From a virus, in the IMG/VR virus record IMGVR_UViG_3300044627_002343, positions 1 to 42,550 of that record: 42,550 nt of DNA. One strand, 5' to 3'. The stretch's first letter is position 1. Every line of letters starts with the position of its first letter. The notes under the pieces were generated by a model. It was not told where the DNA came from. It made no database searches and worked only from the letters and a program-made list of their open reading frames with translations. The translations under genes were made by a program, and so were the position numbers. This document shows, piece by piece, positions 27,997-37,989 of the stretch.

Positions 27997-28120
27997 ACTT
28001 ATTCCAAGGTAGTTTGGAATCAATCCATTTCCAAAGTGGACCACCGATGAGTGCTCCTGCTACAAAGACGACAACAGTATAAAAAACAGTACCTAAAGTG
28101 CTTGACATTAAAAGTTCCAT
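27995..28120 (-). CDS. 41-residue late membrane protein
   Basis: MELLMSSTLGTVFYTVVVFV then AGALIGGPLWKWIDSKLPWNK: one transmembrane helix. Perfect AAGGAGGT Shine-Dalgarno and an exact late promoter at 28138-28145. Could be a lysis accessory protein or small virion membrane protein; unknown. Confidence 0.7.
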   Translation of the reverse strand: MELLMSSTLGTVFYTVVVFVAGALIGGPLWKWIDSKLPWNK

Positions 28121-28137
28121 AGGAACCTCCTTTATAG

Positions 28138-28145
28138 TATTTATA
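28138..28145 (-). promoter_or_regulatory. T4-type late promoter
   Basis: TATAAATA on minus, 17 bases before the ATG at 28120 with AAGGAGGT between. Confidence 0.8.
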
Positions 28146-28168
28146 GCAAAAAACTATTTTATAAGATC

Positions 28169-29212
28169 TCAGATTCTTTTAGTATTATTTGGATCTATTG
28201 GAGTAACCGTAGTAGTATAATGAACTGCACTAGAAGATAAATCATAACTACCCCACTTAGAAAGAAGTTCTGACATATCTTCAGCATCAACTTTTCCATC
28301 TTTGTTAAAATCAGCGATTTCACCATTTACTTCCCAATTAGACATAAAGATACTCAAATCTACACTGTCTATTTTTCCATCTTGATTTAAATCCTGTGGA
28401 AGTGCTGTCATTTTTTCTAAACTGACACTATATCCGTGTGGATTTAGTTTTGCATTAATATTATCAATTGTCTTTTGTGGGAAATTAGGTCCACCATACA
28501 TTAAACCTAATAGAAGTGTTTCTCCTTCTGAATTAACAACAAATGCGGGAGAACCAGAATCACCGACGAATATTGCAGGATCTCCACTTGTATGAGGACC
28601 ATCATTTATACCATCAATACATGGATCACTTTGCCACGCTGTTAATTTTCCATCAACAAATATTGCCTTTTTGAAAATTCTTTTATAAATTTTTCCATTA
28701 GAATCTTGAACCCATATATGTGTTCCATTAGGAACATAAGCAGGATCAGCGATCTTATTGTAAATATAAAATTCTCCTTCTGGAACTGGTTGATCAAACT
28801 CAAGTAGTGTTTGGTCGGAACCTATACTTAAAGTTACAGCAACAACTTTAACAGTATGACGAATACCAGATTTACCAAGAAGAACAATTCCAGATGTATT
28901 ATCATTTGGATCTGGTCTTGGTCCACGGAAATGTTCACAAATAATCATATGTTTTGGAGAGATAAGAACTCCTCTGTATGCACAACAATTCCAAAAATTA
29001 ACATTTTCACGATCAAATTGAACACCATATGTAATTCCAATTAAAGTACAAAAATGTCGATTTCTGGCACAACAACCAGAAAAATCAGCAATTCCATATG
29101 ATTGGCAATCTGGATTATATCCAACAGGAATAGATGACTGAGTTGTGGTTGCTAAACGATCATAAAGATAAAGATCATGTATTTTTGAGTTGTAGTATTT
29201 TAGTAGTGCCAT
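28169..29212 (-). CDS. trypsin-fold protein with C-terminal type I dockerin
   Basis: 347 residues, no signal peptide. Trypsin-like region: VLISPKHMIICEHF (candidate His94), GSDQTLLEFDQPVP (Asp133), VGDSGSPAF (Ser219), so a complete catalytic triad can be proposed. Then two dockerin-type Ca-binding loops, DLNQDGKIDSVDL (274-286) and DFNKDGKVDAEDM (301-313), each followed by a helix ending NW or KWG. This dockerin style is common in planctomycete surface proteins. Late promoter plus AAGGA indicate a virion component, for example a host-binding or cleaving tail protein. Confidence 0.8.
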   Translation of the reverse strand: MALLKYYNSKIHDLYLYDRLATTTQSSIPVGYNPDCQSYGIADFSGCCARNRHFCTLIGITYGVQFDRENVNFWNCCAYRGVLISPKHMIICEHFRGPRPDPNDNTSGIVLLGKSGIRHTVKVVAVTLSIGSDQTLLEFDQPVPEGEFYIYNKIADPAYVPNGTHIWVQDSNGKIYKRIFKKAIFVDGKLTAWQSDPCIDGINDGPHTSGDPAIFVGDSGSPAFVVNSEGETLLLGLMYGGPNFPQKTIDNINAKLNPHGYSVSLEKMTALPQDLNQDGKIDSVDLSIFMSNWEVNGEIADFNKDGKVDAEDMSELLSKWGSYDLSSSAVHYTTTVTPIDPNNTKRI

Positions 29213-29241
29213 GAGATTTTCCTTTTGATAATTTGTTAAAA

Positions 29242-29249
29242 TATTTATA
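29242..29249 (-). promoter_or_regulatory. T4-type late promoter
   Basis: TATAAATA on minus, about 30 bases before the ATG at 29212; AAGGA lies in the leader. It overlaps the terminator of the upstream operon. Confidence 0.8.
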
Positions 29250-29279
29250 AAGAAACAACCCCCACTAGTAGGGGGTTGT
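29246..29279 (-). terminator. terminator of the nucleotide/replication operon
   Basis: On minus: ACAACCCCC - 7-base loop - GGGGGTTGT, then TTTCTTTAT. Follows the reductase gene and merges into the next late promoter. A smaller TGAGAT/ATCTCA hairpin lies between. Confidence 0.85.
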
Positions 29280-29313
29280 CGGACCTGAGATGCTATCTCA
29301 AGTGGGGTTATTG

Positions 29314-31239
29314 TTATGTAGTAAGATCAACAAGTTCACATTTATCACCACTACACGCATATGTCTGTGTACCTACAGTCTTATCTTCTTTTTCATAATT
29401 CTTGAGAAGCGACCAATCTACATTCTTAGGCATTTCCACAGATAATGTAGTATATGCGATCTCAGTGCATTCCTGATATGGTGCTTGACGATATGAGTGA
29501 TCGGAGTGTGGTAAGAAAGAAATACCGCTAATCTCATCGAAGTGCTTATATACCCAAGCACCAACCTCCATCCATTCATGTTCACGAACAGTTATGGTAA
29601 TGGATGGTTTATGTTCACACCAATGACGTTGATATGTCAACCACAATTCAAGATGTTCAATTGCAGTCAAATCATTACGAGTAATTGAACCAACTGCCTT
29701 CATTGGGAATGAGAATACCATTGTATGATCTGGTTTCATTACGCATGGTTCTGCGGGGAATCCAAGATCAATCATCATCTGACACAATGGATCCTTACGA
29801 TCCGCACGAACTGTACGAATGTAATATTCGCTGTGACGAGCATGAATACCAGACGCAGCATCGGTCAATTGACTAACTGTTCCCGAAGGCTTTACACAAG
29901 TAATTGCAGCAGCAGGATTTATACCAAGTTTATCAGACCATTCCTTGTTTGCATCAATTGCTACTTTCTTAAGATCTTCTAGAACTCCAGATAATAGACG
30001 GTGATCCTTACTACCCATTAATGGATTATCTAAAATACCTGTAAGAGAAACACCAAGGAGTGCTTCTTCTTCACAATTCTTCTTCCATGTAGAAGAGAGA
30101 TACGGGAAGTGGGTAAGTGATGCTTGCCAAGTACCAAGAATACTTGCAATTCGTATCTTGCGAGCAACACTATCTTGTGTATCATCCGCACGAATTACAA
30201 CTTCTGTAAGATTACAGAATTCACGATCACGAAGAATAATTTCTGAACATGGATTCGTTCCGAAGTCATAGGAAGAATCACGACGATCACCTAGTTTTGC
30301 AACAGTTTTCTTTGCCGCTTCTCTATTGAAGATGCCTCTTTCACCACTTTTGGACTTATAGAGAGAGATCCATTCTTCCATGAAAATTCCAATTTCTGGC
30401 TTCTCTTTATAGGCAACTGAATTATTTGCCAAGGCTCGTTGAGGGTTTTGTTCCCACCAAGCACCGCTTTTAGCATCTCGCATTCGTTCGTCCGTGAGAT
30501 TGGACAAAGAAATAAGCGCAGAGCGTCTAACGCCTCCGACAACGACAATCTCTGCGATCTTGCAAACAATATCGTGACATTCGATGGAAGTAAGCTTTCT
30601 TCCTGCCGCTCTCTTAAAAGTATCAACGGTGAATTGAAAGAGATCAACGAGGGGTCTTGGCCCCGAAGCTCGACCACCAAATGTTTTGAGTCTTGCACCA
30701 GCAGGACGTACTTTAGACACATCCCATTTTGGAATTTGACCTCCAATAAGTAGGGATACGAGTTCCCGATATGCTTTAGCCCAACCAACTTTGCTGTCCT
30801 GAACGATAATAGTGGTATCTGAATTAGTAAAGTGTTCAGCGATTGTAGGAAGTTTCTCAACATATTGTCTCTCCACACTAAATCCAACGCCAGTACCACA
30901 CATGAGGACGTATAGAATTTCATCAAAGGCACGAATATTATTTACGGCCACATAAGAGCAATTATATCCTGCTACGTTATCTCGTTTCAAAGCCTCTCCT
31001 GCGGTCATTAAAGCCCGCATGGATGGCATTACCTCTAAATTTAGAACCGCTGATTCGAGTTCAGAACGAAGTTCTGCTGATAAGATATAACTTTGATTTT
31101 CCTTAAGATGTGACTCAAAAAAATCAAAATAACGCTTTACTGTCTCTGGCCACTCTTCTCGTCTATTTTCTGATTCTATCCAGCGAGAATAACGTGACTT
31201 GTAAATAAATTCCTGATACTGACTTGGTAAATTATTCAT
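29314..31239 (-). CDS. nrdJ: class II (B12-dependent) ribonucleotide reductase
   Basis: 641 residues. 'NCSYVAVNNIRAFDEILYVL' followed by CGTGVGFSVE, then 'VVVGGVRRSALISLS', 'FGTNPCSEI' and a C-terminal CSGDKC pair match monomeric adenosylcobalamin-dependent ribonucleoside triphosphate reductases (Lactobacillus RTPR type). It makes deoxynucleotides without oxygen or a second subunit, but needs host-supplied B12. T4 itself uses class I enzymes. Last gene of the minus operon with thyX and the replication genes. Confidence 0.88.
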   Translation of the reverse strand: MNNLPSQYQEFIYKSRYSRWIESENRREEWPETVKRYFDFFESHLKENQSYILSAELRSELESAVLNLEVMPSMRALMTAGEALKRDNVAGYNCSYVAVNNIRAFDEILYVLMCGTGVGFSVERQYVEKLPTIAEHFTNSDTTIIVQDSKVGWAKAYRELVSLLIGGQIPKWDVSKVRPAGARLKTFGGRASGPRPLVDLFQFTVDTFKRAAGRKLTSIECHDIVCKIAEIVVVGGVRRSALISLSNLTDERMRDAKSGAWWEQNPQRALANNSVAYKEKPEIGIFMEEWISLYKSKSGERGIFNREAAKKTVAKLGDRRDSSYDFGTNPCSEIILRDREFCNLTEVVIRADDTQDSVARKIRIASILGTWQASLTHFPYLSSTWKKNCEEEALLGVSLTGILDNPLMGSKDHRLLSGVLEDLKKVAIDANKEWSDKLGINPAAAITCVKPSGTVSQLTDAASGIHARHSEYYIRTVRADRKDPLCQMMIDLGFPAEPCVMKPDHTMVFSFPMKAVGSITRNDLTAIEHLELWLTYQRHWCEHKPSITITVREHEWMEVGAWVYKHFDEISGISFLPHSDHSYRQAPYQECTEIAYTTLSVEMPKNVDWSLLKNYEKEDKTVGTQTYACSGDKCELVDLTT

Positions 31240-31259
31240 TCATGCTCCTTAAATGCTTC

Positions 31260-31958
31260 TTATTTAGTTGTTTCTGTTAATGTTTTCCATGACACTGGAA
31301 ATAGTGGCCCAATTAGTTCTCCCATGGCCTTAGCATACTGCTGTACCTCCCATTGAGCATGGGAATCAATTCTTTGGGCGTATACGCGGCTGTAGGCCGA
31401 TAGGGAGCCTGTCCACCACCATTCGGTGTACATGGACTGTGGAAGGGCTGCACGGGCCTGTTCTGGGGCTACTCCTGCGTGTAAAAGTTCCTTGTATAGA
31501 TCCAAGGCATCATCACAGAAATTTTCAAATTTCTGGGTAAGATCTCCTGGGTATTTCATGACACCAGAACTACCCTGTTTTGCACCATTGGTTGGTGCAT
31601 TTCTCCATAATGGAATATAGAATTGTGGTTCATCCGTAACATATCTACGGGAAACCTCATTCATTACAAGACCAACTTGGTGTTTTCCTAGTTGAGCACG
31701 AACAAAAATAGGAGCCTTGATTCGAAGCGTAATCTGTGGATGTGCAAATGGAGTCCAATGTTGATGTTTTGCCAGATAATTGATAAGTTTCTTGTCCTTT
31801 TCTGACAGGATATTGCAAGGGACATGACTATCTGGGTGATCCCATTCACTTTCCTTGTTGAAAGAAACACGTGCTGAATTTACAACAGTAAGATCATCTC
31901 CCATATGGGAAATCAACTCAACATGCCCATAATCTAAAACATCAATCTTATTGTTCAT
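31260..31958 (-). CDS. thyX: FAD-dependent thymidylate synthase, divergent motif
   Basis: 232 residues. 'SFNKESEWDH', 'HWTPFAHPQITLRIKAPIFV', 'NEVSRRYV' and the C-terminal 'RVYAQRIDSHAQWEVQQYAK' identify ThyX, which makes dTMP from dUMP with FAD. The hallmark RHR-x7-S is changed to KHQ (92-94) with one extra residue before Ser103. Start 31958 chosen: GAGGAG precedes it and it overlaps the upstream gene by 11 bases. Confidence 0.85.
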   Translation of the reverse strand: MNNKIDVLDYGHVELISHMGDDLTVVNSARVSFNKESEWDHPDSHVPCNILSEKDKKLINYLAKHQHWTPFAHPQITLRIKAPIFVRAQLGKHQVGLVMNEVSRRYVTDEPQFYIPLWRNAPTNGAKQGSSGVMKYPGDLTQKFENFCDDALDLYKELLHAGVAPEQARAALPQSMYTEWWWTGSLSAYSRVYAQRIDSHAQWEVQQYAKAMGELIGPLFPVSWKTLTETTK

Positions 31959-32145
31959 TTGGCTCCTCATCAACATAGTTGAAAACAATACCACTTACAT
32001 CTTCTTCAGTATAGGTCTTTGCATAATCAACAGCCCTTTTGAAAAGATCAATATCGTTTTCCTTTACATATTTTGAAAAGAGAGATGTGAATGACATAAA
32101 CGCTTCCATCATCTTTTCATCTTCATTATTATCATCGTTTTGCAT
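31948..32145 (-). CDS. small acidic hypothetical protein
   Basis: 65 residues, MQNDDNNEDEKMMEAFMSFT..., acidic and helical. Overlaps primase (14 bases) and thyX (11 bases) in the same operon. No family recognised. Confidence 0.7.
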   Translation of the reverse strand: MQNDDNNEDEKMMEAFMSFTSLFSKYVKENDIDLFKRAVDYAKTYTEEDVSGIVFNYVDEEPNEQ

Positions 32146-33130
32146 ATTTTTTCCAGTTATTAAATACTAATCTAGCTTCCAATCCACTATAAGTATGTTC
32201 GTCTATTATATCGTTTGGTTTCAAATTTGCAAGAACCATATCATTAATATCTTTTTCCTTGATATTTTCTGGAAATATGCAAACCTTTTTGCCATTTTCA
32301 ATTAAATATTCAATTGTATCAACAACCTCTTTGTTATAAGGCTGATTATCTACAACATACACCGCATTTGTATCGTCTATCTTTTCATTCAATGTCTTAA
32401 ATCCGCTCATTCCAAGTGTTGCTATAGAATTATCAATAAACATAGAATCAATTGGACCTTCAAGAACATAAAATTTTTTTGATTTATCAACCATATCGTA
32501 GTTGTAAAAACATGATCTATTTTCTTTCTTTAAGGTTATATACTTCATTCGGTTATTCGAAAATGAACGTCCTTGTATTCCACAGATACCCATCTGACTA
32601 CGAATAAGAATTATGATTCTTTCTTCATCAGCAAATCTATTTTTATATGACGAATCGAATTCTTCTGCAATTTTTGCAAAATTCTTTGCAAATCCGATAT
32701 TTTTCCAATGTTCTACTGGAATCTTTCTGTCCTGAATAAATTTCCTTGCCTTATGGGATTCTTCCAGTTCTGTGATTGGAATAATATTTAAATGATGTTT
32801 AATCTCAATGGGGGCTGGAATTTCTACACGAACAGTATCTTTCTTAAAATTATTTCTTTCAAGAAAGTTTTCTGCGTTATATTCTTTACTCAATGAAGGT
32901 GAGACTTCATTGATTATGCTATAAAGACTATAACCAATATTACAATTATGACACTTGTAGAAAAAACTATTATTTTTTACATAAAAATAACCACGTGCCT
33001 TATTTTTGTTTGTGGTTGAATCACCACAAAATTTACATCTACAATTTGCTAACTTATCACTTTTCCATTTAAATTTTTCAAAGTGACCAGATATTAAATT
33101 AATATATTTTTTATCAACAAATATTGACAT
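32132..33130 (-). CDS. DNA primase (T4 gp61-like)
   Basis: 332 residues. N-terminal zinc finger CRCKFCGDS...CHNC (about residues 28-60), then TOPRIM elements 'YVLEGPIDSMFIDN' and 'VYVVDNQPYNK'. Makes RNA primers with the gp41-type helicase encoded directly upstream. The start at 33130 overlaps the helicase stop as TGATG; an ATG 12 bases upstream is also possible. Confidence 0.85.
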   Translation of the reverse strand: MSIFVDKKYINLISGHFEKFKWKSDKLANCRCKFCGDSTTNKNKARGYFYVKNNSFFYKCHNCNIGYSLYSIINEVSPSLSKEYNAENFLERNNFKKDTVRVEIPAPIEIKHHLNIIPITELEESHKARKFIQDRKIPVEHWKNIGFAKNFAKIAEEFDSSYKNRFADEERIIILIRSQMGICGIQGRSFSNNRMKYITLKKENRSCFYNYDMVDKSKKFYVLEGPIDSMFIDNSIATLGMSGFKTLNEKIDDTNAVYVVDNQPYNKEVVDTIEYLIENGKKVCIFPENIKEKDINDMVLANLKPNDIIDEHTYSGLEARLVFNNWKKYAKR

Positions 33131-34527
33131 CAGAAATTCCATTCAGAAACATTTGTTTTATTCAATGATGGCTTTTTTGGTTTTTCTATAAAGAAAGTAT
33201 CAGGAGTTTCTTTTTTCTTCATTACAACAGCTGTTGATTTTTCAACATCAAACAATTTCATCTTTGGTCGATTGATTCCAATGATAAATTTACGATTCTG
33301 ATAAGTATCATTATAACGGTTCTTTAATTGTTTTACCATTACTTGATTCATTTCTTCTAGTTCTTCTGTGCTAATTAAAGCAAACATAAAATCTGCTGTT
33401 GCTGGAAGACCAAAAGATTCAGAAGTATTTGTAAGATCAGGATCACTGTTAGAATAACCATCACGATTTGTCTGTGTAGCCGTAAATAACGGTACATTAT
33501 ACTCAACTGCAATACCACGTAATTCTTCAGCAATTGCTTTTACATAAGTATAAGAATTTACATTAGAACCACCCTTGATTCGTGATGACGCACAAATATT
33601 TAAGTAATCAATAAATATAACATCTGGTTTAAATTTTTTCTTTAACCAAAGTTCATCCAATAGAAATCTAAAATGATTTGCACTTGCGGTTGCTGTTGGA
33701 TATTCTTTAATAATTAATTTACCCTTAAACCCAGAACAAGCATTCTGAATTTTCTTCTCATAAAGTTGTAATGGTAGGGTTTTTAATTCGTCCATAGTAA
33801 TATCAAGAATATTTGCGTCAATTCGTTCTGCAATCTTTTCTTCTGACATTTCACATGTGATATACAACACATTTTGATGATTCTTCAGACAATTAGCAGC
33901 ATGGTGACACAAGAACAATGATTTACCCACACCAGTTCCTGCCATGACGACAGATAGTGTTTTTGAAGGCATACCACCCCGTGTGATCATATTAAAATAT
34001 TCTAGATCAAATGCAATTCGTTTTTCTTCTGTGTGATAAAAATCAAATCGCTTTCCATAATCCTCATAATAATCATGACCAATATGAGAATCAAAAGATA
34101 CTGCCAGTGCTTTCGAGAGAATATCTGGGATAGCCGTTTTAGGTGTTTCCTTTTTCCCATCGATGATATGGATAGATTCCATGATCGCATTATAGACTGC
34201 CTTCTCTTTACAGAAGTTTTCTGTCTCTTCATACAACCATGTTAAATCAGACTCTTCTCTTGTTTGATCAATTTCATATATCAATTCAAGAATCTTATCA
34301 TGATCATCTTCATTCAATGACTTATTCTTATCTACAATAACCAACAAAGCATCCTTTGATGGCAAATTATTATATTGCAGAATGAATTCTGTAATGATTC
34401 CAAATAGAATTTTATCTATACGATTGTGAAAATAATCTTTAGATAAAAATGGAGTAATCTTTCGTGAATATACTTCATTTTTAATTAGATTATGTAAGAT
34501 GATTTTTTCAAAGTTCACTTGAGCCAT
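33130..34527 (-). CDS. replicative DNA helicase (T4 gp41/DnaB-like)
   Basis: 465 residues. Walker A GTGVGKS, Walker [14 protein letters not shown], and downstream '[13 protein letters not shown]' are RecA-fold DnaB-type motifs. The 5'-3' replicative helicase of the primosome. C-terminal basic tail. Overlaps uvsX (20 bases) and primase. Confidence 0.9.
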   Translation of the reverse strand: MAQVNFEKIILHNLIKNEVYSRKITPFLSKDYFHNRIDKILFGIITEFILQYNNLPSKDALLVIVDKNKSLNEDDHDKILELIYEIDQTREESDLTWLYEETENFCKEKAVYNAIMESIHIIDGKKETPKTAIPDILSKALAVSFDSHIGHDYYEDYGKRFDFYHTEEKRIAFDLEYFNMITRGGMPSKTLSVVMAGTGVGKSLFLCHHAANCLKNHQNVLYITCEMSEEKIAERIDANILDITMDELKTLPLQLYEKKIQNACSGFKGKLIIKEYPTATASANHFRFLLDELWLKKKFKPDVIFIDYLNICASSRIKGGSNVNSYTYVKAIAEELRGIAVEYNVPLFTATQTNRDGYSNSDPDLTNTSESFGLPATADFMFALISTEELEEMNQVMVKQLKNRYNDTYQNRKFIIGINRPKMKLFDVEKSTAVVMKKKETPDTFFIEKPKKPSLNKTNVSEWNF

Positions 34528-35536
34528 ATTTAAATTCTTTACTTGCTGCTTTTTCCAATTTTTCTAGAACTTCTTTTGTGAAATACTTTTCTGGATTTTC
34601 GTAGATGTTCTTTTCAAATGCAGTGCTTCCATCTGGTAGTGTAATACGAGTACTTGTCTTTGTAAAGACACCAGATTCAAGAGCAAGGTCAACTAATCCA
34701 TAATAACGATCAAGACCAGTTTCGTAATTCAGTTTAACCGAAACAGTTTTATTTTCTTTAGTGAAGCGTGATTTATACAACTTACAATTAATGATATTAC
34801 CAACAATATCACCTTCACTATCCTTATCCTTCTTCTTACTCAAATATACAATTGTTGATGCAGCATACTTAAGACCTGTACCACCACCCATTTCAGAGGT
34901 AGGAACATAAGCACCCACGATGGAGTACGTATGATTAGTCATAATCATTGGAATCTTTGCCTTTCCAAGTTTTAGAGTCAAGACTCGGAAAGTAGACTTG
35001 ATAACTTGAGCACGTGTCATATCACGAACTTCTTTACCTTCTGTTGTATCATTGATTTCTTTAGAGGTTGACAACATACCAAGAGAATCAAGAACAATCA
35101 TCATAGGCTTCCTATTAGATTCTTCTTCATTCAAATAATCATCTACGATTTTAATTGATTGGAATCTAAATTCTTCGATTGTTGCTACAGGAAATACAGC
35201 AACACGTTTAGGATCAACACCACGACTCTTGAACATATCAGATGTCACTGCTTGTTCTGTATCAAAGTATACTACAACGCCTTCAGGATTATCTTGAAGG
35301 AACTTTGAAAGAATACCGATGGTAAAATAAGTTTTACCAGTGGCGGCTTCTCCTGCCAATGCTACGATTTTGTTGTTTGCCATACCACCATAAAGTGATC
35401 CTGACAGAAGTGCATTTAGCATCATACTACCAGTATCAGTGAAACCAGTAACATCGCTTCCATCAAGACCATCATCAACGATAGATGCGAATTTATTACC
35501 AGAAGATTTAATCATTTTGCTTAAAAAATCAGACAT
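34508..35536 (-). CDS. uvsX: UvsX recombinase (RecA-like)
   Basis: 342 residues. Walker A GEAATGKT, '[20 protein letters not shown]', Walker [12 protein letters not shown], and '[10 protein letters not shown]' identify the T4 UvsX/RecA family. It forms strand-exchange filaments for recombination-dependent replication. Operon with polymerase fragment, helicase and primase. Confidence 0.9.
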   Translation of the reverse strand: MSDFLSKMIKSSGNKFASIVDDGLDGSDVTGFTDTGSMMLNALLSGSLYGGMANNKIVALAGEAATGKTYFTIGILSKFLQDNPEGVVVYFDTEQAVTSDMFKSRGVDPKRVAVFPVATIEEFRFQSIKIVDDYLNEEESNRKPMMIVLDSLGMLSTSKEINDTTEGKEVRDMTRAQVIKSTFRVLTLKLGKAKIPMIMTNHTYSIVGAYVPTSEMGGGTGLKYAASTIVYLSKKKDKDSEGDIVGNIINCKLYKSRFTKENKTVSVKLNYETGLDRYYGLVDLALESGVFTKTSTRITLPDGSTAFEKNIYENPEKYFTKEVLEKLEKAASKEFKYGSSEL

Positions 35537-35544
35537 GTTTTACC

Positions 35545-36672
35545 TCATATAAAAAGTGATTCTAGAGTGTTTGTTTTTTCTGCCTTCCATCCAATGATAT
35601 CTAGAATCTTTATCAGTGGATCAAGAAATGCTTTTTCAAATTGTTTTTCACGATCAATAAATTTGTCAAGATCAAACTCTTTTGGCATTTTATTCGGGAA
35701 TCCAATTACACAATCTTCTCCCTGTGTTCCTGCCAATGGATTGGGCTTTTTAAGATATACAAATTTAATCTTTTCACCTTCTGAAATTTTAGTATATTTC
35801 ATACTCAATTTCATTTCCTTGATGTAATGATTATACAACAAAGCAGCCTTTACCTGAATAGGAGTCTTCAATTTATAAATTTGAGAAGAATCTCTATACT
35901 TATCAAGTCCATTTACACTACGTGGAAAAGAAATTTCCTCTACACTCATTTTCATGAATTTAGATTTGAATTTTGCAACAAAGTCAATCAATTCATTTTC
36001 ATCTTTGTTGAGAATAATGCTGATGGCATTCTTTAATTCTTTACGAACAACCTCTGGAGTAGATGATCGTGAAGTTTCAATTCCCATGATTTTTTGTTTA
36101 GGTTGACTATAACGAACGCCTTCTGAATCCCAGACATTTAACATATATCTCTTTTTTGCAGTCCATACACCCTTGTCTGCAATAACTTCTCTTGCCATAA
36201 CAATTCTATTTTCAAATGCATTCATCATATTTGCTAGACTGTCGAACTGCTTTTCAATATATGGCAAAATGATATTTTTAGATGATGAATCAATATAATC
36301 AATTTTTTCTATAATTGATTTATTAGATGCATATTGATTTACGACATCATCAATTTTAAGATAAATTGAATCTGTGTCTGATGCAATGATAAAATCCTTA
36401 TTATCTGAATTAGTTACTTTATTAATTAATTCATTTAATCTATTTCCAATCCATTGAATAGACAATTGGCCTGACAATGTGATTGCCTCGGCCAAATCAG
36501 TATTATAGAATCTAAAATACGCATTACCAATAGCACCGTAAGCTGAATTCAATTGAATTTTACGGACTAACTGAAAATTATGATACTTTGAAATATCTAA
36601 TTCTGTTTTATGCTTCAATGATAACAATTCATTATCACTCAATTTTGAAAGATCGTTCATTGTTACTTCCAT
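35545..36672 (-). CDS. C-terminal half of a family B DNA polymerase (gp43-like)
   Basis: 375 residues. Motif B KIQLNSAYGAIGN and motif C IASDTDSIYL of T4 gp43 are present, followed by the palm/thumb up to a normal C-terminus. The exonuclease domain and motif A (DxxSLYPS) are missing. By alignment memory, it starts in the fingers region, where some Aeromonas T4-like phages also split gene 43. The N-terminal half is not in this window. Start at 36672 or 36660. Confidence 0.85.
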   Translation of the reverse strand: MEVTMNDLSKLSDNELLSLKHKTELDISKYHNFQLVRKIQLNSAYGAIGNAYFRFYNTDLAEAITLSGQLSIQWIGNRLNELINKVTNSDNKDFIIASDTDSIYLKIDDVVNQYASNKSIIEKIDYIDSSSKNIILPYIEKQFDSLANMMNAFENRIVMAREVIADKGVWTAKKRYMLNVWDSEGVRYSQPKQKIMGIETSRSSTPEVVRKELKNAISIILNKDENELIDFVAKFKSKFMKMSVEEISFPRSVNGLDKYRDSSQIYKLKTPIQVKAALLYNHYIKEMKLSMKYTKISEGEKIKFVYLKKPNPLAGTQGEDCVIGFPNKMPKEFDLDKFIDREKQFEKAFLDPLIKILDIIGWKAEKTNTLESLFI

Positions 36673-36862
36673 ATTTTTCTTGATCTTCTTTAATTATTTT
36701 TGGCGTTACTTTTTTAACATCATAAATCTTAGGATTTACTGTATGTTTCTTACGCCAATCATCTGCTTCATCAGCACTATTCCAAATACATATAGACTTA
36801 TCTGATTCCCTGAGCCAATCTTCTTCTTTCGAGGTATTGGTAAAATGCAGACCATATTTCAT
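36635..36862 (-). CDS. hypothetical protein before the polymerase fragment
   Basis: 75 residues, MKYGLHFTNTSKEEDWLRES..., with 'ICIWNSADEADDWRKKHTVN'; no family recognised and no polymerase-like or intein motif. Overlaps the polymerase fragment's start by about 38 bases. It occupies the place where the N-terminal polymerase half might be expected. Confidence 0.65.
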   Translation of the reverse strand: MKYGLHFTNTSKEEDWLRESDKSICIWNSADEADDWRKKHTVNPKIYDVKKVTPKIIKEDQEKYGSNNERSFKIE

Positions 36863-36910
36863 GTCTGCATTATATCAGAATTAATTGTGGTGTCAATTAT
36901 TTTATTAAAA

Positions 36911-37954
36911 TCATGGGCCAGTTGGATTTAATTTTTTATCATATATTTCTATGATTCGTTCTTTTCTGGCAAGTTCAAAATCATGATCTGTCATCATGTC
37001 AATCAATTCATTGATATTAACCTTTGGTGTCCAAGCTAATTTACTTTTAGCTTTAGTTGAATCTCCCAATAATTGATCTACTTCTGCTGGACGATAATAT
37101 TTTTCATCAACTTCAACATAATCCAAATAATTCATACTATATCTTGCAAAAGCTTTTTGACAGAATTCTCTTACGGTAATCATCTTACCAGTTGCAACAA
37201 CATAATCATCTGGTTTATCTTGCTGTAGCATCAGCCACATGGCTTCAACATAATCTCCAGCAAATCCCCAATCACGATATGCATCTAAATTACCAAGATA
37301 TAGTTTCTTTTGTAATCCTTGATAAATTCTACCAACTGCTCTTGTGATTTTTCTTGTTACGAATGTTTCTCCTCTACGCGGACTTTCGTGGTTAAACAAA
37401 ATTCCACATGAAGCATGTAGATCATAACTTTCACGATAATTCACAGTGAGATAATGTGCATAAGCTTTTGCACATCCATACGGTGAACGAGGATAAAACG
37501 GTGTTGTTTCTTTTTGAGGAACTTCTTGAACCTTACCATACATCTCCGAACTGCTGGCCTGATAATATCGAATCTTTTTACCAGTTTGTTCTTCAAATGT
37601 TCGTATGGCTTCTAAAAGATTTAATGTTCCGATTCCAGTTGTCTCTCCAGTAAATACTGGCATATCGAATGAAACTTTAACATGGCTTTGAGCACCAAGA
37701 TTATAAATTTCATCTGGAGAATATTTTGTTATAATTTTTTGAAGACTATTGAAGTCTGTCAAATCACCAAAATGTAAAAATAATTTTTTATTATAAATTT
37801 CTGGATCATTTATAAGATGATCGATTCTTCCAGTATTAAAAGAAGAAGATCTTCGAATAATACCATGAACCTCATATCCCTTGGATATCAATAATTGACT
37901 TAGATATGATCCATCCTGTCCACAAATTCCAGTAATCAGTGCCACTTTACTCAT
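36911..37954 (-). CDS. gmd: GDP-mannose 4,6-dehydratase
   Basis: 347 residues, full length. '[20 protein letters not shown]' (NAD(P) binding), '[20 protein letters not shown]' (S-x-E), '[20 protein letters not shown]' (Y-x3-K) and '[18 protein letters not shown]' are Gmd motifs. Converts GDP-mannose to GDP-4-keto-6-deoxymannose, the precursor of fucose-type sugars. Found in several marine T4-like phages; may modify host surface sugars or phage glycans. AAGGA before the ATG. Confidence 0.92.
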   Translation of the reverse strand: MSKVALITGICGQDGSYLSQLLISKGYEVHGIIRRSSSFNTGRIDHLINDPEIYNKKLFLHFGDLTDFNSLQKIITKYSPDEIYNLGAQSHVKVSFDMPVFTGETTGIGTLNLLEAIRTFEEQTGKKIRYYQASSSEMYGKVQEVPQKETTPFYPRSPYGCAKAYAHYLTVNYRESYDLHASCGILFNHESPRRGETFVTRKITRAVGRIYQGLQKKLYLGNLDAYRDWGFAGDYVEAMWLMLQQDKPDDYVVATGKMITVREFCQKAFARYSMNYLDYVEVDEKYYRPAEVDQLLGDSTKAKSKLAWTPKVNINELIDMMTDHDFELARKERIIEIYDKKLNPTGP

Positions 37955-37989
37955 ATTAAATATTCCTTATAATTTAAATTTTAGTATTA

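Noticed and set aside
30291-30932. Second minus-strand frame inside the reductase gene
   Set aside because: Out-of-frame shadow of nrdJ with no start signals.
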